Origin: Saccharospirillum sp.
GTDB taxonomy: Bacteria > Pseudomonadota > Gammaproteobacteria > Pseudomonadales > Natronospirillaceae
DNA: 64,000 bases
Assembly: GCA_018402545.1 (NCBI GenBank)
Contig: JAGYIL010000002.1
Coordinates: 1-64,000 of the forward strand
Direction: 5' to 3'
Each line of letters opens with the position of its first letter. The first letter of the stretch is position 1. The position numbers and the translations under genes were made by a program. Below the pieces are notes generated by a model. That model searched no databases. It was not told where the DNA came from and saw only the letters and a list, made by a program, of their open reading frames with translations. Shown here in pieces: positions 9,233-17,303 of the stretch.

Positions 9233-9703
9233 ATGAGATTGAACATCAACAGTCCCCTAGCCGCGTGCGTGCTGCCAGAATCCGGGCAACTTTCGCCATA
9301 CCAAGCTATAGGCCTGGTAACGGACTTGGCCATGAACCACAGCCACTACATCGACAGCTCCGTGGGCGACACCCTTGAGCGACTGATGCCCGCGTTAAAT
9401 GCTGGCAATGCAAAGGTTTTTTTCGATGAAAGCAGTCGACCTTATGGCTATGTGAGCTGGGCTACGCTTCCTGAGGCGCTTCATCACTCTCTGTTGGCTA
9501 ACACCTGTAACACTTCCACTGAACTCGCACAATTCTTTAACGAGACTCCGGGCGACAAGCTGTGGTTTTTCGATCTTCTATGTCCGTTTTCCAGCCCACT
9601 AATCATGCTTCAAACACTCAAGCATGAGATGAGTAATTACGACAGTGCATTCCTGGCACCTCACCCCAATGCGGAATCTAATACGGTCCGGAGGTTATGG
9701 TAA
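9233..9703 (+). CDS. HlyC-family toxin acyltransferase paralogue, possibly catalytically altered
   Basis: Toxin-activating lysine acyltransferases such as HlyC move a fatty acyl chain from acyl-ACP to internal lysines of a secreted protein. Hallmarks visible here are GYVSWATL (near 72-79) and the WFFDLLCPF segment with the conserved Asp at 114, matching WFIDWIAPF of HlyC. The region that should carry the catalytic His reads NHSHYIDSSVGDTLERLMPAL. Aligned without gaps to the next gene (MKHADYHSQWP...VPAL), Tyr39 or Ile40 falls at the His position, and the Trp-Pro after it is missing. It may be a non-catalytic partner, or His38 may substitute. Length is 156 residues. It overlaps the next gene by a few bases and is first in the operon. 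The family call is sound. The loss of activity is inference. Confidence 0.75.
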   Translation: MRLNINSPLAACVLPESGQLSPYQAIGLVTDLAMNHSHYIDSSVGDTLERLMPALNAGNAKVFFDESSRPYGYVSWATLPEALHHSLLANTCNTSTELAQFFNETPGDKLWFFDLLCPFSSPLIMLQTLKHEMSNYDSAFLAPHPNAESNTVRRLW

Positions 9704-10218
9704 TGGCAATGCCTTCATCAATTGAACAGCCTAATTCCAACGCTATCAGCTATCACGAAGCCCTAGGCATGATGATGTGGCTGATGAAACACGCTGACTA
9801 TCATAGCCAATGGCCACTCTGGAGTGTGGATACCGATATCGTACCGGCCCTGCTGCACGGCCAAAGTAAACTCTATTTCGATGACCATAAAAACCCGGTC
9901 GGCTTCGCCACCTGGGCTTGGTTAGACGACGATGCTAAAGAGCAGGTACTTACCAACACCACCCCACTGACCGTAAGCCAGTGGAATAGCGGTAAGCACC
10001 TGATGTTTGCGGACTTCGTGGCGCCTTGGGGGCACGGCAAGGGAATACTGAATGACCTTAGAACCCAGGTGTTTCCGGACTATCGAGCATTCAGCTTGGG
10101 GCGACACCCTGATGGTAGTGTTCGAAAAATATACTATTGGAAAGGCGTTCGATTCAAAAAGACGATCACGAACGAACAACGGGCCATGAATAAACAACTG
10201 TGGGCCAAGGCAGGCTGA
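9697..10218 (+). CDS. HlyC-family toxin-activating lysine acyltransferase
   Basis: This paralogue keeps the family signature: His36 in DYHSQWPLW aligns with the catalytic His23 of HlyC, VGFATWAWL matches the SWANL motif, and Asp106 in FADFVAPWG matches the HlyC Asp92. The substrate is expected to be a lysine on a peptide or protein exported by the adjacent type I system, with acyl-ACP as donor, in the cytoplasm. No RTX toxin is encoded nearby, so the 110-residue peptide immediately downstream is the best substrate candidate. Possible starts are GTG 9697 and ATG 9703. It follows the first copy without a gap. Confidence 0.85.
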   Translation: MVMAMPSSIEQPNSNAISYHEALGMMMWLMKHADYHSQWPLWSVDTDIVPALLHGQSKLYFDDHKNPVGFATWAWLDDDAKEQVLTNTTPLTVSQWNSGKHLMFADFVAPWGHGKGILNDLRTQVFPDYRAFSLGRHPDGSVRKIYYWKGVRFKKTITNEQRAMNKQLWAKAG

Positions 10219-10327
10219 CAGACCAAGAATTCAGCGAGCACGCTCCACCAAGAACCGTGCCCGCCGAATGCCGCTGCAAGGCGGCCCTTACTAACCCAAA
10301 ACGTAAAAGTCAATAAGGAACATGAGT

Positions 10328-10660
10328 ATGTCTAAGGTTTATAAGCAAATCAACTCTATCGCTGGGGCTAATGCTGCCGTTTTTGGCGGCGGCGGGGGTA
10401 GCAAACGTAAGCGTTCTTCAAGAAAGAAAACTACTGAAATAAAAAGCCAGGCTGTTTCGAGACAGCATAGGGACTATGAGAATGCAATGCGTTCAGCTGG
10501 CTGGGGGTATGTAAAAGACTACTCTCGAGAAGAGCTTAAGGTCACTGGCGACTCAAAAACACCTGCTATGTTTGCAGGTGCGGTAGCATCAGCTTATGGA
10601 CCTACTGGCGCAATAAGACTAGCTGGCAACATTGTATCAATAGTCTCCACTGCAAAATAA
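10328..10660 (+). CDS. Small Gly-rich, basic peptide; candidate acylated and exported substrate
   Basis: I do not recognise a named family. AAGGA at 10315-10319 is only two bases from the ATG at 10322 but eight from the ATG at 10328, so I start it at the second (110 residues, MSKVYKQINSIAG). The layout is: a short N-terminus; five glycines at residues 20-24; a lysine/arginine cluster (SKRKRSSRKK, 25-34); a polar middle with WGYVKDYSREELK; and an Ala/Gly-rich hydrophobic C-terminus ending NIVSIVSTAK. There is no signal peptide, and there are several lysines. The C-terminal region resembles the hydrophobic ends of type I-secreted peptides. A double-Gly type cleavage after the glycine run is also conceivable. 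A strong stem-loop follows. The substrate role is inferred from position between acyltransferases and exporter. Confidence 0.65.
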   Translation: MSKVYKQINSIAGANAAVFGGGGGSKRKRSSRKKTTEIKSQAVSRQHRDYENAMRSAGWGYVKDYSREELKVTGDSKTPAMFAGAVASAYGPTGAIRLAGNIVSIVSTAK

Positions 10661-10670
10661 TTCAGAAACT

Positions 10671-10705
10671 AAAATGATGGAGCTTCACGCTAGCTCCATC
10701 ATTTT
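10671..10705 (+). terminator. Perfect 14-bp stem-loop after the peptide gene (attenuating terminator)
   Basis: AAAATGATGGAGCT (10671-10684) is repeated exactly inverted as AGCTCCATCATTTT (10692-10705) around a seven-base loop. The plus-strand stem ends in TTTT. It lies 10 bases after the peptide stop and before the membrane protein and exporter genes. It probably lets most transcripts end after the peptide and protects the 3' end, so that substrate is made in excess over export machinery. Confidence 0.8.
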
Positions 10706-10721
10706 GAATGGGATAAATAAA

Positions 10722-10901
10722 ATGGCGCCAATTTTAAGAATCTTACTTCTTATAGTATTAATTTACATTTTTAACATAACGCATTTTGATACCAATAACT
10801 CTATGATGTTCGTATTTAAAACTGCAATTTTCGCATTAATCTTCTATTTTTCAGATAGGGCAATAGAGAAGCTAATAAAAAATAATGATATCAATAATTG
10901 A
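10722..10901 (+). CDS. Small two-span membrane protein; candidate immunity protein
   Basis: Starting at ATG 10722 the product is 59 residues. The first hydrophobic span is APILRILLLIVLIYIFNI and the second is MMFVFKTAIFALIFYFSD, with a charged lysine-rich C-terminus (RAIEKLIKNNDINN). An earlier in-frame ATG at 10674 lies inside the stem-loop and is unlikely. Base composition is much more AT-rich than the rest of the window. No family is recognised. A very small, hydrophobic, positively tailed protein next to an exported peptide is the usual layout of bacteriocin or microcin immunity genes, so I propose that role, but an export accessory subunit is also possible. Confidence 0.55.
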   Translation: MAPILRILLLIVLIYIFNITHFDTNNSMMFVFKTAIFALIFYFSDRAIEKLIKNNDINN

Positions 10902-11100
10902 ATAACCACTTTAGTTAACAAACAGTACTTACTGGTAAATAAGCAACGTTCTTCGTTTCGATTAGAATTAGTCGAAATCATGATCAAACAGTCCAATAAC
11001 CTTGGAAGTCAACGGGTCAGAAGAAAGCAATGTCACATTAAAAAACGAAAGATAGAGAAATTATTAGACTACCACACTAACGCAGGCCTGATAAGAAGAT

Positions 11101-13359
11101 ATGATACTAGGAAAAGCACCAGCCAAGTTAAAAGGAGACTGTTTAAATCAATTCGATCAAGCCATGCGTACTTTGGGCCTAGATTTTCGAGTCGGACTAT
11201 CGCTATCACCTTTGATCATTGACGATCACTTAGCTTCTGGGTTGATTCTAGAAAAATTTAATACTAATGAAAATATACGGTGTGACTGGAAAAGAGTTTC
11301 GTCAAGATCGAAATTATCTACATCAGATAGTCAATGGATTCTTGTATCAGAGGACGGCGACACGTATCTGATAGAAAAGCACCACATCGATCATTTCCGA
11401 CTATCAGTCTACTCTAATCCAGATGAAGAAGTGATAGCCTACGAGGGTTCACTGGTAGACCTATTCAGAGACCTAGATATAATTCCTTATGCTCTTAATA
11501 TTAGAAGGGTTAGTCCATCAAAGGAAAATAATGTTAATGCAAACAACGGACCATCGTATATAATTCGACACTTAATTTCCCAGAAAAAAACCGCGAAAGT
11601 CATCATTGGCATTTCAATAATGATTGCCCTATTAGGTGTTGTAACCCCCCTAGGCTTCCAAACTTTCACCGACAAGATTCTCCCGTATTCCGCTCAAGGC
11701 TCTTTGTTAGTCATTGTAATTCTATTGCTGTTGGCAGCTATTGCCACGAGCATTTTCCAATGCTTCCACGATTACCAGGAAAGCGTGCTTTTCGCCAAGT
11801 ACCAAAACGGTTTGGGCAAGGAAGTCTTTACCAGGTTAATTTCTATGAATATTCCCTTCTTCGATAGTCAGAAAGTCGGCGACCTGACCAAACTTATTGA
11901 TCAAATCGAAGAAGCGTCAAATTTTCTCGTTCGTCAATTGTTGGCGTCCGTAGTCTCCGTGATATCACTGTTCGTTGTATTGCCATTTCTATTTTTCTAC
12001 AGCCCTATGCTGTCATCCATCGTTTTCGGTATCGGTCTATTAATGGCATTAACCGTAGGTTTATCTTTAAAACCGCTGCGCAACCGGGTTCTCCAAGCGT
12101 ATACCTATGACGCATCCTATCAGTCAACCCTTATCGAGATGGTTAAGGGTATGCGAACTATCAAGTCTCTGGCCAATGAATCCCATTTTCGTCACCGCAT
12201 CAATACAAGCCTGGAAACCAATCTTTATGGCGACTTTCACATTGCCAAGCTGAGCCATGTAGTAAGGGCTATTGTGAATTTCCAAAGCCAGTTGATAACC
12301 ATTGCAGTTATTTTCTTCGGTGCTCAGGCCGTATTTGCAAATGAAATGACCATCGGTCAACTGATCGCCTTTAATATGATGGCTGGCAACGTGGTGAACC
12401 CTCTTTTATCGTTGGTCATGACCGCCAGTGGCTGGGAAACCTTCAAACTGGCTAAGAAGCGACTTGAAGAACTTCAACCACCAGACCCCATCGCTCTGCC
12501 AATGGAAGCAGACGAGCTGGACCTGAACGGCCCCATTGAATTCCAGGATGTCTGGTTCCGATACCCCACACCCTCGTCTGGCGACGCACAGGAAACCGAT
12601 GACTATGTATTGAAGGATATAAGCCTGACTATTCAACCGAGTGAGATCATAGGCATCGTTGGCGGTAGTGGGTCGGGTAAGTCTACTCTGGCCAATCTAC
12701 TGCTCGGTTTCTACCAGCCCACCCGGGGTAAGATCAAAGTCAACGGTTATGATATCGACCTGATTCCACCCGAGGTGCTGCGAGCCCGGATCTCATCGGT
12801 ACAACAAACCAGCTTTCTGTTTAATACGTCAGTAATGGAGAACGTTCATCTGGGGCGACTGAATTCGACCGTGGACGACATCCAAACCGCTCTGGAAGCT
12901 TCTGGCAGCAGTAATTTTGTGGATGAAATGCCGCAGAAGTTCCTGACCCACCTGAGCGAAGATGGCGGCAACCTCTCCGGCGGGCAGCGCCAGCGGCTGG
13001 CTATCGCCCGGGCACTGGTGCGCAACAGCGATATATTGCTGTTTGACGAGGCGACCAGCGCGCTGGATAACCAGACGGAAGAGAAAATAAAAGAGACGAT
13101 CTACCAAGCCTGCCAGAATAAAACCGGCATTATTATCGCTCACCGGCTGAACACCCTGTCTTATTGCGACCGTATTGTGGTGATGCAACAGGGCCAGATT
13201 GAGGCTGTGGGCACGCACGACGAGTTATTGGCCGGTGACAACAGCTATAAGGCGATGTGGGATGCGATGATGAAACGCGATGCCGCCATGGACCGGCTAT
13301 CACTGCACACTGATGCCCTGCCAGAGAAGCCGGAGCAAGAGGTCTCAGATGCAGTATAG
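11101..13359 (+). CDS. Type I secretion ABC transporter (HlyB-like)
   Basis: This inner-membrane exporter of 752 residues probably moves the peptide out together with the HlyD- and TolC-like proteins. Residues 1 to about 150 form an N-terminal domain where related exporters carry a C39 peptidase. Here there is no Gln...Asp-Cys-Gly active site, so it is at best a degenerate C39-like recognition domain. A six-helix membrane domain follows (about 160-440). The ATPase has [37 protein letters not shown] and IIIAHR. A stop codon three codons upstream makes ATG 11101 the first possible ATG; the ribosome site (AAGAAG) is weak. The 5' third is AT-rich and the 3' half resembles the host genome. Confidence 0.92.
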   Translation: MILGKAPAKLKGDCLNQFDQAMRTLGLDFRVGLSLSPLIIDDHLASGLILEKFNTNENIRCDWKRVSSRSKLSTSDSQWILVSEDGDTYLIEKHHIDHFRLSVYSNPDEEVIAYEGSLVDLFRDLDIIPYALNIRRVSPSKENNVNANNGPSYIIRHLISQKKTAKVIIGISIMIALLGVVTPLGFQTFTDKILPYSAQGSLLVIVILLLLAAIATSIFQCFHDYQESVLFAKYQNGLGKEVFTRLISMNIPFFDSQKVGDLTKLIDQIEEASNFLVRQLLASVVSVISLFVVLPFLFFYSPMLSSIVFGIGLLMALTVGLSLKPLRNRVLQAYTYDASYQSTLIEMVKGMRTIKSLANESHFRHRINTSLETNLYGDFHIAKLSHVVRAIVNFQSQLITIAVIFFGAQAVFANEMTIGQLIAFNMMAGNVVNPLLSLVMTASGWETFKLAKKRLEELQPPDPIALPMEADELDLNGPIEFQDVWFRYPTPSSGDAQETDDYVLKDISLTIQPSEIIGIVGGSGSGKSTLANLLLGFYQPTRGKIKVNGYDIDLIPPEVLRARISSVQQTSFLFNTSVMENVHLGRLNSTVDDIQTALEASGSSNFVDEMPQKFLTHLSEDGGNLSGGQRQRLAIARALVRNSDILLFDEATSALDNQTEEKIKETIYQACQNKTGIIIAHRLNTLSYCDRIVVMQQGQIEAVGTHDELLAGDNSYKAMWDAMMKRDAAMDRLSLHTDALPEKPEQEVSDAV

Positions 13360-14698
13360 TTTCAAGGAGATTCATGCGCTCAACCTGTTGAGCGACAACC
13401 CCGAATACAGTAAACGATTTAACGTGCCGATCGACCTTAAGGTCATGACTTTTCTTATTCTTCTCGTCGTGGCCATAGCAGTCACCTGCGCGATTATATT
13501 TAAGGTCGATAAGATTGTACCCGCCCAAGGCATACTGGAAGCTCGCGCCAAATTATTTGAAGTACGCAGCCCTCAAGCCGGTTATATCGATACCATTCAT
13601 ATAACCGAAGGCATGAAAGTTGAGCAGGGTACCGAGCTGGTGAGTTTCGATACCGAATTGATGGATTTGGAGGTAGATCGTCTTCGCCAGGAACTGACAA
13701 CGTTGTCGCGCGCTGTATGGAGTGACTATTATCAGATACAGGCGTGGTTGGCACCAACTACTCGGGCTAGCCTTAGCAGCAACCTCGAAACTGTGCCCAA
13801 CTCTATGGATAACCAAGAGTATCAAGGCTATCTGGAACGGGCTCTGCAGCACTCACTGGCTGCTCAGGATCAATCGCTGGCGGGGTTGGATATTCGCCAG
13901 GCGAACCTTTCCCGACAGATTGATCTGATGGCAGCGTCACTCGACATGGAGCACGCGGAGTTTGACCGTGTGCGGCGCTTGCACAATCAGGGCATCGAGA
14001 GTCAAAGCGCCGTCGATGCCGCCCAGCGGACTCTACTTGATCTACAGTCAAACTTGGAGTCTCTGCGTGCCGAGCGCCGCAATGTACTAACTGAACAAAG
14101 CCGCCTCTTGGTTGAGCAGGATAAGCTAAAAGACGACTTTATTCTGGAACGCCTGCTGCGGCTGAATGATCAGCTGGATCAGTACCGCCAAACCCAAAGT
14201 CGCTTGCGCAGTCAATTACGTCAACGTGAGGATATGACGGTACGCGCCCCTTTTCCTGCTGTGGTCGATCAGGTTTTTGCCCGGGGTCGGCACGAGGTAA
14301 TGGAGGGCGGCGCCCCGTTGCTGGAACTGCGGCCGTTGTTTGACAGCGACGATCTGGAAATCGAGATTCGAATACCCTCCAACTACGCCATCTGGGTAGA
14401 GCCCGGCATGGAGTTTCGGGCCAGTTCATTGGGTAGTAACCCGGATGACCATGGTCGTTTGCATGGCACCGTCGGCTTTGTTTCCCGATCCTCTGAGTCG
14501 GCTAATGGCGCGGACGGCCAGCGTTTCTATCGGATGACCGGAAACATTAGCAAGATGGACATCGTTAACCCGGAAACCTTTCTCCGCCCCGGTCTGCAAC
14601 TGAGTGTAGAGATTAAGGCCGGCGAACGCCGACTGATCAATTACCTGTTCGACCCTTTCACCAAACACCTGCGCACCGCCCTAAGTGAGCCTTCATAA
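13349..14698 (+). CDS. Type I secretion periplasmic adaptor (HlyD family)
   Basis: Membrane-fusion proteins of this family bridge the inner-membrane ABC exporter and the outer-membrane channel. The start at ATG 13349 (MQYSFKEIHALNLL) is supported by AGAGG and gives 449 residues. It overlaps the exporter gene by 11 bases. A cytoplasmic N-terminus of about 30 residues, one membrane span (FLILLVVAIAVTCAIIF), a lipoyl-like half-motif (VRSPQAGYIDTIHITEGMKV), a long coiled-coil hairpin (about 110-290) and a closing barrel (VRAPFPAVVDQVFARGRHEV) are seen in order. This is the normal layout for HlyD proteins. The stop overlaps the next ATG as TAATG. Confidence 0.9.
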   Translation: MQYSFKEIHALNLLSDNPEYSKRFNVPIDLKVMTFLILLVVAIAVTCAIIFKVDKIVPAQGILEARAKLFEVRSPQAGYIDTIHITEGMKVEQGTELVSFDTELMDLEVDRLRQELTTLSRAVWSDYYQIQAWLAPTTRASLSSNLETVPNSMDNQEYQGYLERALQHSLAAQDQSLAGLDIRQANLSRQIDLMAASLDMEHAEFDRVRRLHNQGIESQSAVDAAQRTLLDLQSNLESLRAERRNVLTEQSRLLVEQDKLKDDFILERLLRLNDQLDQYRQTQSRLRSQLRQREDMTVRAPFPAVVDQVFARGRHEVMEGGAPLLELRPLFDSDDLEIEIRIPSNYAIWVEPGMEFRASSLGSNPDDHGRLHGTVGFVSRSSESANGADGQRFYRMTGNISKMDIVNPETFLRPGLQLSVEIKAGERRLINYLFDPFTKHLRTALSEPS

Positions 14699-16149
14699 TG
14701 CAGCAAGTCACCGTGAAGCTAAGGATGAGTATGGTCGGCGCATTGCTGGGGCTATTGGCGCCACTGCCGCTATGGGCCGATGTGGCTGATACCCTGGGTT
14801 TAACCGCCTATCTAGAGGCGACCCTGATGTACCATCAGGTGCAGCGAGAACACAATACCCGAGCCCAGGCTGAATCACTGAGCCTAAGCGCGGGTGAACG
14901 TTATTACTGGCCGCAGGTCACGGCCCGGTCTGACTACGGTGAGATCACAGACGAAACCGAGGCGACTCAACCTTCGTTGTCCAGCCGCTCAGTTCAAAGC
15001 GGTATCACCACGGGCCTTGATACAACCTGGACTTCCTGGATAGGAACCGATGTAACCCTGGGGTTGGAACATCAATATGGGCGCCAATTGGGTAAGGTCA
15101 GCCAAGGCATTCCAGAGGACGATTTGCAAGCTCATACCCTAAGTGTAGAGGTTTCCCAGCCGCTGCTGAAACATAACACTGTGTTTTACAACCGTCTGCC
15201 ACTGCATCGGGGTCGCACGGAATGGGAGCAATACAGAACCGAAGGGGAACTCAACCGGTTAACCCTGCTCAGAGACGCGATGCTCGACTACCTGTCAGTT
15301 CAGGAAGCGCACGACCGGCTCGAAATTCAACAAGACAAGTTGGAACACACCCTCTACTTGGCCGACTTAACCGAAACTCTGGTTACCGAAGGACGAAGCC
15401 TCGATATAGATCGGGACCTGGCACGGCTCGATGTTCTGCGACAGGAACAGACAGTAGCCAATGCTCAGCTTTCTCTTCAACAGAGCCAAGGCAGGCTGTC
15501 GCTCCCCTGGCTAGCCGACACCGACATTCAGGTTCAGCCGCAGCCCTCATTTTCAGTGCTGATTGACCAGTTGTTGCCAATACTCAGTGATCACTCCAAC
15601 GCTGATCGACACCCCGAATACCGCCAACAGCAACTGCTACTCCGTAGTGCAACCCTTGAACAACGGGCGGCACAACGCGACCGTTGGCCAGACCTGAGCT
15701 TCTACTACCGGTACGAGAAAAACTATCGGGATGTTCTGCCCGATGAGGAAAGCCAGGCATGGGGGCTGCGGATCAACTACGCCTTGTTTGACCTGCCCAC
15801 CCGTGAACAACAAGCTCGCAGACGTGCGGATGCCACAATTGCGCGTTGGAACGTGGAAGACATGGAAAAGCAGCTACGCTGGGAAACAGCCATACGTCTG
15901 GAGAATACCGAAACACTCCTCAACGAGCTTGCATTGCATGCGCAGAGTCAAGCACTCAGCCAGCGAGCGCTCGACCATGAACTGGCACGTTATCGGGAAG
16001 GCCTGGCCAGCTACAGCGCAGTACAAGATCGGCAGAAAGCCCTATTGGATCGAGAAATGGAAGCTCTGACTTCTCAGCTCGAGCTTGCTCGTGATCTGAT
16101 TGAGCTTGGATATTATCGCCAATGGGATTGGCTAAACCAACTGCACTAA
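14698..16149 (+). CDS. TolC-family outer-membrane efflux protein
   Basis: This is the outer-membrane channel of the local type I system. The 483-residue product has an N-terminal signal peptide ending PLPLWA at about residue 27, then long amphipathic, Gln/Glu/Arg-rich helices (for example RLEIQQDKLEHTLYLADL and the C-terminal QARRRADATIARWNVEDM) typical of the TolC tunnel, with the internal repeat of the family. It is translationally coupled to the HlyD gene through TAATG. A dedicated channel gene means the operon can build a complete export path without borrowing the housekeeping TolC. Confidence 0.88.
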   Translation: MQQVTVKLRMSMVGALLGLLAPLPLWADVADTLGLTAYLEATLMYHQVQREHNTRAQAESLSLSAGERYYWPQVTARSDYGEITDETEATQPSLSSRSVQSGITTGLDTTWTSWIGTDVTLGLEHQYGRQLGKVSQGIPEDDLQAHTLSVEVSQPLLKHNTVFYNRLPLHRGRTEWEQYRTEGELNRLTLLRDAMLDYLSVQEAHDRLEIQQDKLEHTLYLADLTETLVTEGRSLDIDRDLARLDVLRQEQTVANAQLSLQQSQGRLSLPWLADTDIQVQPQPSFSVLIDQLLPILSDHSNADRHPEYRQQQLLLRSATLEQRAAQRDRWPDLSFYYRYEKNYRDVLPDEESQAWGLRINYALFDLPTREQQARRRADATIARWNVEDMEKQLRWETAIRLENTETLLNELALHAQSQALSQRALDHELARYREGLASYSAVQDRQKALLDREMEALTSQLELARDLIELGYYRQWDWLNQLH

Positions 16150-16190
16150 AAAGGAAGGCTACTGCCTTTTGCAATGACAAGGAGATCACA

Positions 16191-17303
16191 ATGACATTGG
16201 CAAATCACCCAGCCGACGTAGCCCAACCAAAGGTGATAGACCGTTTGGCACAACTGGTACGTGATGGGTTTGAAAATCCGGAAGGCATAACCGGTCGGGT
16301 ACAGCTAAACATACCAGGCTATGATCTGGCTCACCCTATTTCCATTTGCTTCACACCCAACAACCTATCTGTACAACATCAGTGGATAGATCGGCCAGAG
16401 GCAACCCTCACAATGCCGCTGGAGACAGTGGATCGCATTGTGAACACCATTACCGAGGTGGACTTTAGAGATCCGGACATCATAGGCACCATACACCTTG
16501 ACGGTGATCTGGATCTGATCAACCACATTGCCAAATCATTGTTGCGGCCCTCCGAAGATACACGCGAGCGTTTCGAACTGGCTGAAAAACTCGACACGGA
16601 CTCCTACACCCTGACCGATATCCCCCGTGTAGCTAACCCGTCAGAACTGCAGATACTTGAATTCATCGCCGCCGGTCGCCCCATGATCGTGACCGACCTG
16701 GACATGCGAGTTCCTCACGGCCAGTGGTCACTCGGCCGACTGGAAGCCGATTATGGCGAGGTACCATTGCGCGTCCGTTCGGCCGAGCGAAAAGAAACCG
16801 TGGCCGAGTTCATTCAGCGGGTGCGATCGGCGGACCTGGAGAACGACCGGATCATCGAAGGCCACACCAAGGCCTACACTGAAGGCTGCTTCCTGCCGGA
16901 ACCGATGCACAAAGACTTCATGCCCAATCACTTCACACGGGATGACTACATCGAGCCGCAAATCTGGCTCGGTTCGGTGCCGGTGAATGTGCCGGCAAGC
17001 AGCCTACATCACGATCCGTTGGACGGGTTCCTGTATCAGGTTATGGGACGGAAAAAGATCATCATGTACGCCCCGGATCAAGCGCTCTACCTGTACCCAA
17101 TGAAGGCTTACAACAACTATCAGCCGTGCTGGGTAAAACCGGAAGCGCCGGACTATAAACGCTTCCCCGAATTCACCAAGGCTCGGAGTATCGAGACAGT
17201 GCTGAATCCAGGCGAGCTCCTGATTCAGCCCGCAGGCTGGTTTCACGCGGTATATTGCCTGGACTCGCCAACCTTTTCCGTCAGCTACTTTTTGAGGCAC
17301 TGA
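16191..17303 (+). CDS. JmjC/cupin-8 Fe(II)/2-oxoglutarate hydroxylase with SCP2-like N-terminal domain
   Basis: The start at ATG 16191 follows AAGGAG and gives 370 residues. Residues about 15-120 (RVQLNIPGYDLAHPI ... GTIHLDGDLDLINHIAKSL) look like an SCP2-type lipid-binding fold. Residues about 135-370 are a cupin-8/JmjC domain with the metal triad His273-x-Asp275 (in SLHHDPLDGF) and His352 (in QPAGWFHAVY). Such enzymes hydroxylate amino-acid side chains of proteins or peptides. In this operon a possible target is the acylated peptide, with the N-terminal domain holding its fatty chain. That link is inference. The stop overlaps the next gene as TGATG. The SCP2 reading is less certain than the JmjC one. 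Confidence 0.8.
   Translation: MTLANHPADVAQPKVIDRLAQLVRDGFENPEGITGRVQLNIPGYDLAHPISICFTPNNLSVQHQWIDRPEATLTMPLETVDRIVNTITEVDFRDPDIIGTIHLDGDLDLINHIAKSLLRPSEDTRERFELAEKLDTDSYTLTDIPRVANPSELQILEFIAAGRPMIVTDLDMRVPHGQWSLGRLEADYGEVPLRVRSAERKETVAEFIQRVRSADLENDRIIEGHTKAYTEGCFLPEPMHKDFMPNHFTRDDYIEPQIWLGSVPVNVPASSLHHDPLDGFLYQVMGRKKIIMYAPDQALYLYPMKAYNNYQPCWVKPEAPDYKRFPEFTKARSIETVLNPGELLIQPAGWFHAVYCLDSPTFSVSYFLRH

Noticed and set aside
10674-10721. Upstream ATG start for the small membrane protein
   Set aside because: It lies inside the perfect stem-loop and would add a polar leader before the first membrane span.
10980-11222. An 80-codon basic open frame between the small membrane gene and the ABC exporter
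   Set aside because: It overlaps the exporter start by 120 bases in another frame, has no convincing ribosome site and reads like low-complexity AT-rich sequence rich in Lys and Arg.
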